Shown: one piece after another, positions 1-11,000 of the stretch | Layout of the letters: every line of letters begins with the position of its first letter | Position numbering within the stretch: position 1 is the stretch's first letter | NCBI GenBank assembly: GCA_023375675.1 | Contig: JALQBC010000003.1 | Location: 186,001 to 250,000 of the forward strand | Length of the DNA stretch: 64,000 bases | Source: Cytospora piceicola | Taxonomy: Eukaryota; Ascomycota; Sordariomycetes; Diaporthales; Cytosporaceae | Direction of reading: 5' to 3' | Notes under the pieces: generated by a model | What the model saw: the letters and a program-made list of their open reading frames with translations, nothing else | Told to the model about the DNA's origin: nothing | Database searches by the model: none | Position numbers and translations under genes: made by a program

Positions 1-144
1 CAACTCGGATCGCTTCCTCTTCTTGGAGCCTTGCTGCTGACCCCAAACATCGCCGACTTGATAAGAGCTGTCACCCTGCTGGTTGAGGGGTCGAGGCAGA
101 GATGTCAGCACATATGGCTTCTGTATGTTGAATGTTGCAGCCAT
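1..144 (-). CDS. N-terminus of a conserved fungal protein, partial (possibly a nucleolar UTP-complex subunit)
   Basis: The minus strand is open from an ATG at 144 to the window edge, giving the first 48 residues. The peptide starts MAATFNIQKPYVLTSLPRPL and contains a basic patch, GSKKRKRSEL, near the edge. The pattern of a short hydrophobic start followed by a KKRKR patch reminds me of fungal t-UTP proteins of the small-subunit processome (Utp8/Utp17 type). That is recollection, not a demonstrated match. No intron is seen in this part. It is divergent from the Elg1 gene, with about 1 kb between the two starts. The rest of the gene lies outside the window, so the product is uncertain. Confidence 0.5.
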   Translation of the reverse strand, partial: MAATFNIQKPYVLTSLPRPLNQQGDSSYQVGDVWGQQQGSKKRKRSEL

Positions 145-1120
145 GATAGGCAGATTATGTAGCCTTCGTGTGTGGCTGTGGCTTAATTGACAGTGAAATG
201 TTGATGTTTGATCAAGTAAATCGAAAAAAAATTCGGGCGAAGTGCAGGGGTTTGCGCTTATCGGTCTTATCAGCCTTTTCAGCGTGGGGATATCTGGGTA
301 CCTAGGTACTCGGGTACTTACCCAAGGTACCCAGGAAGCTACCATAGCACTTAGAAACTTAGGTACACTCTACTATCCCTGCTCCCGGCCTTTTTGATCT
401 GCAGTTGTCCATTCAATTGTTCGCGCCGTCTTCAAATCCACTTGATACCTGCACACTCTGCAACAAACCAGGAGGGACATGAGAACTATCGTCCTCACCG
501 TGACTGCAAAGGTGATGAATGAAATGCCCAGTGTTTTAACATCTGGTCGCAAATGGAAATTATCTGAACTGAGAGCCTGAGACTTTCTAGGCGTGCTAGG
601 TACCTAGGTATATTCAAAGGTCAATTATTACATCGGCCGGTCTGTTTAGTAGTGGGGCAAATACTGTAGAGTGACGTCCTGATTGGACATTAATGCAGCA
701 AAGGTCCGTCATTAGGGGAAGTGGGTTGGGAAGGCGCGCTCCCAGTCCGTGTAAGACGCGCTTCCGGATTCATGGGTCGTCACTGGAACGCGACTTCCAA
801 ATCTTAGATCCTCATCCTCATCCTCATCTTCAACTTGAACACTTCTCCGTGTTTGTGCAATAATCCCCAGAGTTTCGCAAAACACACACCCTTGCACTTG
901 GGACTATCAAGCGACCTGTTAAAATTTCACTTTGATTACTTACTCTTCTTGTGATTCTCAGTCACTGACCTGATCCACACGTGCTCGAAATGCACCCATT
1001 CTCTTGCTCACCTTAGGCGCACCCAGTGGTGGAGAGCTTCGTGGTGCGTACTGGTGCTGCTGACGACTTTCCACATTTTTTACTAACCACTCCCAAAGAC
1101 TGGACTTGGAAGCACCTCAG
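145..1120. other. Divergent intergenic region
   Basis: No convincing gene is present. It holds two perfect TACCTAGGTA palindromes (299-308 and 601-610) in a run of related GGTACC/CCTAGG steps, plus a TC/AT-rich leader toward Elg1. A TACTAAC sequence (1081-1087) followed by a CTCAG (1116-1120) directly before the Elg1 ATG would suit the 3' end of a 5'-UTR intron. That reading is inference. Confidence 0.6.
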
Positions 1121-4100
1121 ATGGGCTCTGTTATCGTCGGAGCCATGGCAGGCGGCACTCTTGCTTTCGAGCCTAAAAAGCTCCACCCCTTCTTCACTGC
1201 GCCGAAAACCCTCCAACAGGATCCCAATGTGACGGACTCGGCTTCCGCTGCCACCACCGACAACCCTACCATACCTCTTGACACGAACGAGGCCCCTGAC
1301 ACCAACAGCGATATGGAGGCTCCAGAAGGCAATATACGCCAACGCAAACGTCGGAAAAAGGCAGACGATGTGGACCAGGACTGGGAAGATACCAAGAAGC
1401 CGAGGCGAGGCAGAAAAAAGGCAAATCCTCAAGGGGCAAACATTCTGAATCTTTTCTCCCGGATCAATGGCGAAGACCGGGATCAAGCACCGGAACCGTC
1501 ACCTGCAGCTCTAGGTGACACTCAGGACCCCGACGTCCTCGGTCCAGCCGCCCCGGTTTCCGAAAACGATCTCACGGCCGGCGTCGCTCCTACCGAGGAG
1601 TCCAAGTCTGTTCCGGATCACAAGAAGGAGGAACAGAAATCCCTACCAAAGAAAATGCTACGGCTCAATCTCAGAACAGGAACCATCGGGAGTCCTCCAA
1701 AGCCGAAAGAGCCAGAAGTCTTAGAGGAACAGAAACATACCGAAATTGCCACTGAGGAAACGAGAACACTTACCTCAAGGGGGAAAAGACGGTCAGCCAG
1801 AATCGCTCGAGTCAACTATGGAATCGACGATGCGTCTAGGCAACGCATTGGCGACCAGATTGACGAGATTTTGAACGGCTCTGTGGTCCCCGTTCCCCTG
1901 CGTAAGAAGCGCACGTCTAAGGGCGTCAAGCCCGCACAAGACGCCAAATCGAAGGAGGATACTCAGACGAAAGATACACATCCATTCTTCACAGGGAAAC
2001 CGAAGAAAACAGCCGTGGATCCGGGCCCATCGGAGCCCTTGAAGTCGGAACCTGTGAAGTCGAAGCCAGCACCATCTCCTACGCGCCCAAGAATATTCTC
2101 TTCTACACCAATGTCTCCGAAGAAAGGTAGGAGTCTACGACCCAGTAAACCTTTTCCCCAATTTGGCCTGAAGTCCCTTGGTTTGAAGACACCCGGAGCA
2201 CGTATTCCAGCCTGGCCTTGGAAGGACATGCTCCACGTTCGAGGAGATGGGCCCTCCTTAGCACGTACTCAGCTCAGCTCTTACGAACCGTTACCTGCTC
2301 GAAAGTCCAAGGGTAACACTACCCGACTTTCTTCACAGGAAATGATCCTGAACGACTTCGCGCCCAAGCTCCGGATATCTGAGGCTGTTGATGCTGTTAA
2401 GAACATCGACACTGAGACTTTTCTCCCACCGCCTCCTGAACTCCGGCTTCCGCAAAAGCATTTCGAGAGCGGTGTTAAACTGGAAAAGCGCGTTATGCTC
2501 GAATTGAAGAATTTCAAACACCCAGCTCTCGAACGATTGGGCGAGCTGCTGACCACATCCCTCTCCGCTTTCGACAAGTACCAGTGCGAGTCTACCAGTT
2601 GGGCTCAAAAGTATTCTCCAGCATCCGCGGTCGAAGTACTGCAGTACGGCAAAGAGGTCTTTCTCCTGCGCGATTGGCTGCAAGCTCTCAAAGTTCAATC
2701 GGTACACACAGGTGATGGCAGCGCAAAATCGAAAAAAATCACTCCGCCAAAGAAGAAGCGGAAGAAGAACAAGCTTGATGATTTCATTGTCGACAGTGAC
2801 GAAGAAGCAAACGCAATGGGAGAAGTCTCCGATCCTGAGGAAGAGGATTGGTCACCGAACAGGCGAGGAGGCAAGAAGACGGTCATCCGTGCAGGCGATA
2901 CCGTGGCCAAAGATTCCAAGAAGGCTCCACGATTGACCAACACGGTGGTCATCAGCGGCACTCACGGTTGTGGCAAGACGTCAGCTGTGTATGCCATTGC
3001 AAAGGAGTTGGATTTCGAAATATTCGAAATAAATTCAGGCAGCCGACGAAGTGGCAAGGATATTCTCGAGAAGATCGGCGACATGACGAGGAACCACCTA
3101 GTTCAGCATCACCAGGTAGATGGTCCAGCTGCTGAAGCCGCCATCAATGACGACGAAATTGCACAAGACATAGAATCTGGTAAGCAAGCGACGATGAATG
3201 CATTCTTCAAGTCCAACGCGGCTACCAAACCAGCCAAGGCGAAGAAGATAGTCAAAAAAGAAGAGCTCGCCAAGCTAGAACAAAAGAAAGCGCCTCCGAA
3301 GAACCAGAAGCAGTCCTTGATCTTGCTGGATGAGATTGATATCCTATATGAGGAAGACAAGCAGTTCTGGAGCACCGTCATCGGGTTGATTGCCCAATCA
3401 AAGCGACCTTTCATTCTGACTTGCAATGATGAGAACCTCGTTCCCTTGCAGGCACTCAATCTCCACGGGATCTTCCGATTCAGCGCGCCACCGACAGATC
3501 TGGCGGTCGACCGTCTCCTCATGATCGCCGCTTGCGAGGGCCATGCATTGCGCCGCAACGCAGTAGAGGGATTGTTTGATGCCCGTCAGCAGGACTTGCG
3601 TGCCTGCTTGATGGAGCTGAACTACTGGTGTCAGATTGGTGTTGGCGATCGCCGCAGTGGCGTTGACTGGTACTATCCACGCTGGCCCAAGGGCGTCGAC
3701 ATTGATGAAGATGGAAACATAATCCGGGTTATCAGCCAGGATACCTACATCGAGGGCATGGGATGGGTTGCTCACGACGTCATCGTTGAAGAGGCCGATA
3801 AGCAGAATCTTGAAGAAGAGCTTCTGCGGGAAGCTTGGGATTACTGGCAGTTGGATCTTGGAAACTGGCAGGACTCGCTTGATCTTACCTCGTGGGCCGA
3901 GAAGCTGGACACGCCATCGAGCCATCAAGACCGGCTGTCCGTCCTGGAAAAGTATGATTACTTCACCGATGCCATGGGTATTGCGGACCTTTGTTCTGCC
4001 ATGTCATTTGCATCACACCACGAGGAAGCAATCGACTGCACCCTCCCTGACATGACGGCAAAGGCTCGGGATGATTTCATCCTTGGTCGTCAACTCCTAG

Positions 4101-4804
4101 ATGCTCCTGTCGCATCGACCTATGATCCTCTCGCGGTCTCTTTGCCAATCACCCTCAAGCGCCTTGCTCGCGAAGACCTCAGCGCCACCTACCCATCCCC
4201 AGAGCTACACCATCCCACCGAGGCGAGTGTTACCTCCAAGATCCGTCAGCACGCGTCTCAGCCCTCGACCACAGCGACCGTCACTCGCGACGACTTCAGC
4301 CTCGCCTTCGACCCCCTCGCTGCATCAGAGAAGGCCACCCCCGGCTCGTACCTCGACCCCTCCGTCTTAGACGGCACACTGTCTTCCATCGTCCTCGACA
4401 TCGGGCCCTACGTCCGCGGCATCGTGGCGTACGACAACGAGCTCCAGCAGCAGCGGCTCAAGAAGAGCAGCCTGCTGAGCAGAGGCGGAACCAAGAAGAG
4501 GATGAGGAACACGCGGGCGTCGCACGCGGCCCTCGAGGGAGGCTCGAGGAGTACCACGCGCCCAGAGAGGTGGTTCAAGGCTGATGTAAATGGGGTGCTT
4601 GTGAAACAGACTGCTGGCGAGGGATGGGCTGAGGCCTTGAAGGAGGTGACGAGGGCGGCGGATGGTGATAGTCATAGAGGCTTGGGGGGTTCGAATAGGG
4701 TCCTGGGGAGGGGACGTAAGGTTCTACTTAATGATGATGACGATTCGAGCGACGAGCTTGGAAGCAGCGCGGGTCTCAGCCCGGGTCATATGGACGTGGA
4801 CTGA
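1121..4804 (+). CDS. elg1: Elg1/ATAD5-type PCNA-unloading AAA+ ATPase
   Basis: Single-exon gene of 1,227 aa. The ATG at 1121 is used because the open frame further upstream has no ATG; a second in-frame ATG at 1145 is possible. Family role: large subunit of an RFC-like complex that unloads PCNA from DNA, acting in replication, telomere length control and genome stability in the nucleus. The first ~600 residues are disordered, charged and Lys/Ser/Pro-rich. The AAA+ core has Walker A GTHGCGKT (613-620), Walker B LILLDEID (733-740) and a sensor-1-like FILTCND. As in Elg1, a long basic insertion separates Walker A from Walker B. Two HPFFT motifs, LHPFFT (21-26) and THPFFTGK (286-293), resemble PIP-type PCNA-binding peptides. 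The tail is acidic (DDDDSSDE). Assignment to Elg1 rather than Rfc1 rests on the missing BRCT domain and the overall layout. Confidence 0.87.
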   Translation: MGSVIVGAMAGGTLAFEPKKLHPFFTAPKTLQQDPNVTDSASAATTDNPTIPLDTNEAPDTNSDMEAPEGNIRQRKRRKKADDVDQDWEDTKKPRRGRKKANPQGANILNLFSRINGEDRDQAPEPSPAALGDTQDPDVLGPAAPVSENDLTAGVAPTEESKSVPDHKKEEQKSLPKKMLRLNLRTGTIGSPPKPKEPEVLEEQKHTEIATEETRTLTSRGKRRSARIARVNYGIDDASRQRIGDQIDEILNGSVVPVPLRKKRTSKGVKPAQDAKSKEDTQTKDTHPFFTGKPKKTAVDPGPSEPLKSEPVKSKPAPSPTRPRIFSSTPMSPKKGRSLRPSKPFPQFGLKSLGLKTPGARIPAWPWKDMLHVRGDGPSLARTQLSSYEPLPARKSKGNTTRLSSQEMILNDFAPKLRISEAVDAVKNIDTETFLPPPPELRLPQKHFESGVKLEKRVMLELKNFKHPALERLGELLTTSLSAFDKYQCESTSWAQKYSPASAVEVLQYGKEVFLLRDWLQALKVQSVHTGDGSAKSKKITPPKKKRKKNKLDDFIVDSDEEANAMGEVSDPEEEDWSPNRRGGKKTVIRAGDTVAKDSKKAPRLTNTVVISGTHGCGKTSAVYAIAKELDFEIFEINSGSRRSGKDILEKIGDMTRNHLVQHHQVDGPAAEAAINDDEIAQDIESGKQATMNAFFKSNAATKPAKAKKIVKKEELAKLEQKKAPPKNQKQSLILLDEIDILYEEDKQFWSTVIGLIAQSKRPFILTCNDENLVPLQALNLHGIFRFSAPPTDLAVDRLLMIAACEGHALRRNAVEGLFDARQQDLRACLMELNYWCQIGVGDRRSGVDWYYPRWPKGVDIDEDGNIIRVISQDTYIEGMGWVAHDVIVEEADKQNLEEELLREAWDYWQLDLGNWQDSLDLTSWAEKLDTPSSHQDRLSVLEKYDYFTDAMGIADLCSAMSFASHHEEAIDCTLPDMTAKARDDFILGRQLLDAPVASTYDPLAVSLPITLKRLAREDLSATYPSPELHHPTEASVTSKIRQHASQPSTTATVTRDDFSLAFDPLAASEKATPGSYLDPSVLDGTLSSIVLDIGPYVRGIVAYDNELQQQRLKKSSLLSRGGTKKRMRNTRASHAALEGGSRSTTRPERWFKADVNGVLVKQTAGEGWAEALKEVTRAADGDSHRGLGGSNRVLGRGRKVLLNDDDDSSDELGSSAGLSPGHMDVD

Positions 4805-5319
4805 GAGACGGTGGCAGGGCAAGCAAGCGCAGAGGGCAGTCCTCTTTGACCACTCGGGAGGATGATGCAGCTTTCCTCTCTTCATTTGCCTCTCCTTGGC
4901 TGGCTGCATGACATTTCGAATTCGGGCGACTGGGCGGATACATATCTACAGGAGCATTCAAGGATGGGGTTGCATTACGTTGGAGCATAGAGAGCAATAT
5001 CTCACCGTCACATTTAGCTTCAAATGGACTGGCTTTTTTTGGCAGATGACAAAATGAGACATAGGATGTCGATGAACAAACCCAGCTTGCCCTGTCTTTC
5101 CTCTTGCTGGCATACCGTTGCTCATAATGAAGTCGAAACCAGTTCGCCTTGCCCGTCCAGACTCAGGTATCGTTCATCCATCGGATTTATACGTCCACCA
5201 AGACGTCAACCCCATCGTATTTAAAAAGAAGAGTTTCGAAAGGTCGTCCACTATTCATATCAGGCTCATCCTCATCATCATACATAATCATCATCAAGTC
5301 AACCACTCCACCCCTCGGT
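4805..5319. other. Convergent intergenic region, Elg1 / RS-repeat protein
   Basis: About 515 bp between two convergent stop codons. It is 3'-UTR-like sequence with an imperfect ATCATCATC-rich stretch near 5265-5300. I see no gene, RNA or mobile element. Confidence 0.55.
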
Positions 5320-6525
5320 TCACCGGTAATACCGCCCATCCCTCTCAATCGTCAGCCGGTTCGCCGGCGGCGCGTCCCTCCTCACGACGTACTCCATCTC
5401 CCCGCGCGACGGGATGACGACCGTGTCGCTGTCGACGTAGTACCTGCTCGCGCCCCTCTCGGAGTCCCTCGCCCCGGTCGCCACGACGGTGGCCGCCTCC
5501 CTGTACACGTGCGGGGGGTTCGGCACGAGCGGCGGCGTCGGCGCGGGGGGCAGCTGCTCGGCGCGCCGCTGCGCCACGACGCGCTGCGGCATCGCCGCCG
5601 CTGCTGCTGCTGCCGACGGCAGGGGCGGGGGCGGTGGCGGCGCCTCGAGGTAGCGGCCCCGCCTCTCGCGCGGGTAGCCGTGGTCCCTGTCGTCGTCGTC
5701 GTCGTCGTCATAGTAGTAGCCGTCGCGGCCGCCGCCGCGGTTGTCCCTCCGCCTGTGGCCGTCGTGGTACGCCGCACCACCGGTGGCGGCGCTGATGGCG
5801 GCGGCGGCGGTGGGCGGGGCCAGGCGCCGGCCGTCGCTGCCGTCGCGGACGCGGCCGTCCCTGCCGCGGAGGCCCCGGCCCTCGAGGTACCGCATCCGCC
5901 TCTCGCGGCTCCTGTCGCGGCCGGCCCCCTCCGCGCCTGGCCCCCTGCCCCCTGCCCCCCTGCCGCGGTCGCCGGCGCCGCGGCGGTCCCGCCTCGGCTC
6001 GCCGGTGATGGCGGCCTTGGCGTCCCTCATCTTGTCCTTGGCCTTGTCCTTGGCCCTGTCCTTCTCGCACTCCCAGGCCTCCTTCTCGCCGTACGTCACG
6101 CCCTTGGGCCAGAACTTGTTCGCGGCCAGCGTGGCGGCGCCGATGGCGCCGAGCATGACGAGGGACGTCTTGACCATGTTCTCCGCCTTGTCGGATTTGG
6201 TAGTGGCCGAGGAGGGGTCGGCGAGGGCGTGCGCCAGCGGTTTCTTCCTGGAGGACGTCCGGAGGGAGCGGGACGGGGAGGAGGACGGTGAGCGGGAGTA
6301 TGAGCGGGCTCGGGAGCGGGAGCGAGACTGGGACTGGGACCGGGACCGGGATCGGGACCGGGAGTCCTGCGAGGCTTCGGTGGGCGTGTAGACGCCGTCG
6401 GTGTAGGCTGGCGGCCCGCGCGAGCGGGAGCGGCTGTGTGTTGAGCTCGCGCGGGTGCGGGAGGGGGATCGGGATTGGGATGGGGAGCGGGATGGGGAGC
6501 GGGTGGGTGAGCGGTAGCGTGGCAT
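5320..6525 (-). CDS. RS-repeat fungal protein of unknown function (DUF3824-like)
   Basis: Uninterrupted 401-aa frame from the ATG at 6525 (MPRYRSPTRSPSRSPS) to a TGA at 5320-5322. The in-frame codon further upstream is TTG, so this ATG is preferred. Residues 1 to ~100 are dense Arg-Ser dipeptides, as in SR-type low-complexity domains. A short hydrophobic segment follows (MVKTSLVMLGAIGAATLAA), then FWPKGVTYGEKEAWE, which resembles the conserved block of a fungal family of unknown function. The rest is Arg/Asp/Gly-rich with Asp runs (DDDDDDD) and Pro and Ala runs. The gene is extremely GC-rich, which produces long overlapping open frames on the other strand. RS repeats often occur in RNA-processing factors, but there is no RRM or other catalytic domain, so no function is claimed. 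Confidence 0.7.
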   Translation of the reverse strand: MPRYRSPTRSPSRSPSQSRSPSRTRASSTHSRSRSRGPPAYTDGVYTPTEASQDSRSRSRSRSQSQSRSRSRARSYSRSPSSSPSRSLRTSSRKKPLAHALADPSSATTKSDKAENMVKTSLVMLGAIGAATLAANKFWPKGVTYGEKEAWECEKDRAKDKAKDKMRDAKAAITGEPRRDRRGAGDRGRGAGGRGPGAEGAGRDRSRERRMRYLEGRGLRGRDGRVRDGSDGRRLAPPTAAAAISAATGGAAYHDGHRRRDNRGGGRDGYYYDDDDDDDRDHGYPRERRGRYLEAPPPPPPLPSAAAAAAAMPQRVVAQRRAEQLPPAPTPPLVPNPPHVYREAATVVATGARDSERGASRYYVDSDTVVIPSRGEMEYVVRRDAPPANRLTIERDGRYYR

Positions 6526-8009
6526 GGTCAAGGCTGATTGATATTGGGAGTATTGAGAATGATGACGAGCGTATATATGAATGGTGGTATGGAGAAATAG
6601 AAGTGTCAGACCACGGTAGAAGAATCTCAGCTCTCAGCCTTATGAGAGAAAGGAAGCTTGACGCCCAAATGAACCAAGCAACTTAGGTTGGTAAACAGAC
6701 AAGTAGGTGTATGAGGAGTGAGCAGGTGGAGGTAGAGGTAAAGTGAAGCAGTTGATGAAACTGATGAAATCGACTATATCTCATGGGCTTAAAGGCATAA
6801 TGACAAGAATCAAGAAGTAGAAGAGAGGAGAAGACGAAAACGCAAACAGGTTAAGGTCAAAAGGTGCCTGACCGGGTCCAAACCCAAACATGCAGGGCTG
6901 GCTGGTTTCTTGGGTTTCAGTCTCCTGCTTGCTGCCCAGGCACAGGTGAGTAATGTGAGCAAGTGTGTGTGTGTACTGTAGGCAGTGGACCATGTAATGG
7001 TGGATGTAAGTATGGTGTGTGGTGTGTGTTGCGTGTCGTGTCGAGGTCAACACATACGTCAGGAGCAAGCAAGCTTTCCCACTTCGACCTCGCAGCAGGC
7101 TGCCGATTCGAGGTTTGTCAAGACATAATGTGGAGAAGAAGAGAAGAGAGAGAAGAAGGAGAAGTAGAAGAACCAAGACTCTCTCTCTCTCTCTTTTTCC
7201 TCACACCAAACGGACGGATTGCATTGTGGCGCCACACACAGAAGCCACCTTCTTCTCCCTTCTCCTGTTGAAATCCTGCCGGACGATTGAGACCGGAATG
7301 GATTGGATGGGATCAAACTGGGAATGGGCGTCCTCCTAAAACTAGTACTGTTACAATGAGTGAGTGAGTGAATAAGTGCTAAGCACAACAAAATCCAGGT
7401 ACCCCGAACGGTGAGGTCACTCACCTGTTTTCATTCGTCCAGTCGCCCACCTCGCCCGCCCTGCATTTCGTCTTTTGTCTACTACTGATTTGCCGACGAC
7501 GGCACCGACGACCGGGGTGGGTGAAAGAGCAGGGTGGATGTGGATGGATGGGCGGTGCTTGGGCTCGCACGACGTCAAACTTGGTTGGTTGGTTGGTTGC
7601 GTTCCAACTTACAAGAAAGTCATCAAACATGCTTAAAATACAACTCAAACCAGGCCCGCTATTCGCCAGAACATAGAAACACACACATACACAGTCCGTA
7701 AATGACACTGAAGAATGACCCGGGACACAAGCCCAAGTTGAAACTCAACACACGGCCCGGGCCCGCCACAAAATGAAACAGGCCGGCCAACGTGAAATCC
7801 TGCTGAGCTGAGGTGCAGAAGACGCATGTATCTTCAGATTTGAACACTGCAAAAACCAAGACACACACTCCCATCCATGAAACATGAAGAGAAGACCAGT
7901 CCTTTTCCGTCACTTGCTCGCAATGTATATTCATTATTCATCCTTTCTCCTCTCCCCCTCCCCGTCTTGGGCACGAACCCAAGCCTAGTAGAGATATGTC
8001 TTTGACCGA
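6526..8009. other. Intergenic region with simple repeats
   Basis: About 1.5 kb upstream of the RS-repeat gene and downstream of Pds5 (both minus). It contains purine-rich GAAGA runs (7135-7170), a CT microsatellite (7179-7194), a GTGTGT stretch near 6964-6973, GAGTGAGTGAGTGA near 7359 and a GGTTGGTTGGTTGGTT run near 7583-7598. The short open frames here are low-complexity shadows of these repeats. No supported gene. Confidence 0.55.
7179..7194. repeat. (CT)8 microsatellite
   Basis: Eight uninterrupted CT units, preceded by purine-rich GAAGA sequence, in the leader region of the RS-repeat gene. Confidence 0.9.
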
Positions 8010-11000
8010 TCAGTCATCCATGTCGTACAGATCCTTCGCCTTCCTCGTCCTGGCCGCCGCCGCTCTGCCGCGAGTTGGGAGTGTGCCCTTGGCCTTGGGA
8101 GCTTGCTTTTTGGGCGGTTCGGGTTTCGCTTTGGCTTTTGCCGCAGCAGCTCTGCCACTCCGCCTCCCGTTCGTCACTGGAGGGGCAGCTTCTTCTTCTT
8201 TCTCTTCTTCCTCTTGCTCTTCCTCTTGTTCTTCCTCCTCCTTCTCTGCTTGCTCCTCCTCAACAGCTTCTTCTTCCGGCTGATCCTCCTCTGCAGGAGG
8301 TTCAGACAGCTCGCTGCCATCATCCTCATCACCCTTGGCCTCGACCACCTCCTCATTCACAGGCTCCTCGTTCTCTTCATCATCCTCATCCATAGGCTCA
8401 GCTCCGACATCCCCGTCCTCCACTTCCTCAGCATCACTCTCTCCCTCTTCGTCATCCTCAGCCCCATCATAATCCCACTCAGCCACACCCTCAAGCATTT
8501 CCTCGTCATCCTCGTCATCGTTTCGCTCCGCATACGCCGCGCTCTTCCTAGCTGATGCGCGACCGCTGCGGCGACGTTCCGATTCCGGAATGGCTGGTGA
8601 CGACGCGCGTGACTTCTTGGGCTTGGCCGGCGCCTTTGTCTTGGCTGCTGTCTTCTTGATAGTAGTCTGCTTGGGTGCCTTGGGCAATCTCGGTTGAGCA
8701 GGCCTGGACGGGGCTCTAGCCTTCTTGGCCGGGGGTTGCCCGCCGTCGTCCATGGACTTGCGCTTCTGTAGGACATGGTCAGTATATAGTATGCGCTGTG
8801 GTGAACCGTATTGATGTGAATTGGCGACGTACCTTCTTGCGATCAAGCGTCCGCAACACCTCGTCCAGCCTCCCATCGACGCCTTCTGGGATGAACTGCT
8901 TCTCCGAAATCTCCTGAGCAGACTCATGGTTCGGTAGGGGCAGGAACAAGCCCGTCGGCAGCCCAATTTTCTTGCTATACACCTCGAAAGCCCAGCCTCT
9001 TTTCTCTTGCCACTTCCTGATCACAGAAAGCGCCAGGTCGCACACCATGTAGAGGTTCTCGCTCTTTTCCGGGTCAATCGCGTCCCGTGTTTGCTTTACG
9101 CGCTCTGCGTAACGTGCGATCAGGCCTAGATTGGACTCAGTGGCCACGTTGCTGATATAGTAGATGATATATCGCGCATGATCGACTAGATCATCTTCCA
9201 GTTGGTTCAAGTCCGGGTGGTGCGCGAGCAGGGAGAGTAGCCGAGGCATGATGGCCTCCATGACGAGGTGGCCAGACGACTGATAAAATTGCACCCTTGA
9301 CCGGATCCATGTTTCCACGCGGTTTTTGAACTCCGTTACTGGCTCGTATGCTGTGATGAAGACGATGGTGTAGAACTTCGGACGTAGCTTATTCTGCACC
9401 AGATACTTTTGCAACTTCTCAACGAAGCCTCTCCGGGTCTGTGGGTGTGCATCCTGGGCAACAAGTGCAAGCGCATCGAAATCATCTGGTGGCAGGTGGT
9501 CGTCAAGCTGCTTCTCCTTGCAGAGCTTGAGGACCAGCTGGCCCGCAAGAAGTCGCAAGCGCGACCTGTAGTGCTTTGGCGTCTCTTTGTCCTTGCACAT
9601 CTCACCCTTCCTCGTGATCAGTGTCTTGAGCATCTTGAAAACGGGCCGTGCCTTGTCTTTGAGATCATCCTCGCCATCCCCGCGGTCTTGCTCCTCTGCC
9701 CGTAGTCGATTTACCAGGATCTTCAAGGCCAAGCCTTTGGCTATGCATTCCTCATCCATATCCGCATCGGTCACCCAATCTGGATCGCTGTCCTTAGCAT
9801 CAGCGCGAACCTGCTTGAGTATGTCTTGGATCATGTCGAGGATGGCCTGATCCTTGTCCAAGGTGACCTTGGGAGTCAGAAGTTCCAGCTGAGCGACAAT
9901 GGCCAGCTTGTTCAGGAAATGTGGCGAGCCGTATTTCCAATTCTTCATGACCTCCTTGAAGAGTTTTGTAGCGTTCAACAGACTGCTCTCGTCCTTTCGC
10001 GCAAGCATGATGTTAACAGCATACTTGGCAGCCTTCCAAGGCGTACCATACAGCGCGAAGTTAATCAACACCTGCACAAACACTTTATCCTTTGGGATCT
10101 CTGAAGGATACTTTCGAGCGTATGACGCACAGGCCTTCAGTGTCTCGACGACCGAGGGCTCATTTGGTTGGGTGGCAGTCGGCGCTTTCTCCGCAAGATC
10201 TCTGCATAGATCTCCAATGTGCGACTTGAAAAGGTCAGGCGTTCGTTGTGATATCTCGTTCAAGATTTCGTGCGCAGTGGATCCGAACCCGTCGTCATCG
10301 GTCCTGGAGTATTCCAAGATGGTCGACAAGTGGCTGCGGTTGAACATGAAGTAGCCTGAACGATACAGGAGAGGAATAAGAACGTCGGCAACACCAGCTA
10401 GTTGTGCGCCTTGCAGACGCTTGATCAGCTCCTTCAAGGCATTCCTCGCCGTCTTGAACTCATTTTCCGGGCCAATGATGAACTTGACCAGTTGATAGTT
10501 CCGCGAATTGTTGGCTTTCGCAAATTTGAGCAGCTCCGACTGGACCTTTGCCTCGTCAGGCAAGAACTGGGACATATATTTGATAGTCTTTTTCAGGTTC
10601 CCGGTTTTGCGTTCTTCCTCCTCCTCGATGACGCCCCCGTTGTAGTCATCGCACGCCCTGAGGAAAGTCTGCAGAATTTTTGCAAACTGGGGCTGACGAG
10701 CCTGAATAGCGAAGAAGGCCTTCTTGGCGTTCTGGTCCAAAGAGCGAACGAGGAGCAGGATACGTTCAGCCCTGATGGCATCCTGATCATAAGCCGCTGC
10801 GGCCGACTGTGACTGCGACTGAGAGTTCCCATTCGCATTTTTCAAGCCCTTCTTAGGTGGCGGGAATGACAATGGTACTAGACATTCGAAGACAACCCTG
10901 TCGAGAAGAAGGTTCACTTCAAGGTCATTGGCGTAGAACGAGCTATAAATCTTGGACGGGGCAGCAGACAAGGCCTCCACGACAACCTTATTGCCGGCGA

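Noticed and set aside
5149..6291. 380-codon plus-strand open frame
   Set aside because: It is antisense to the RS-repeat gene and is made of Val/Ala/Arg-rich shadow sequence.
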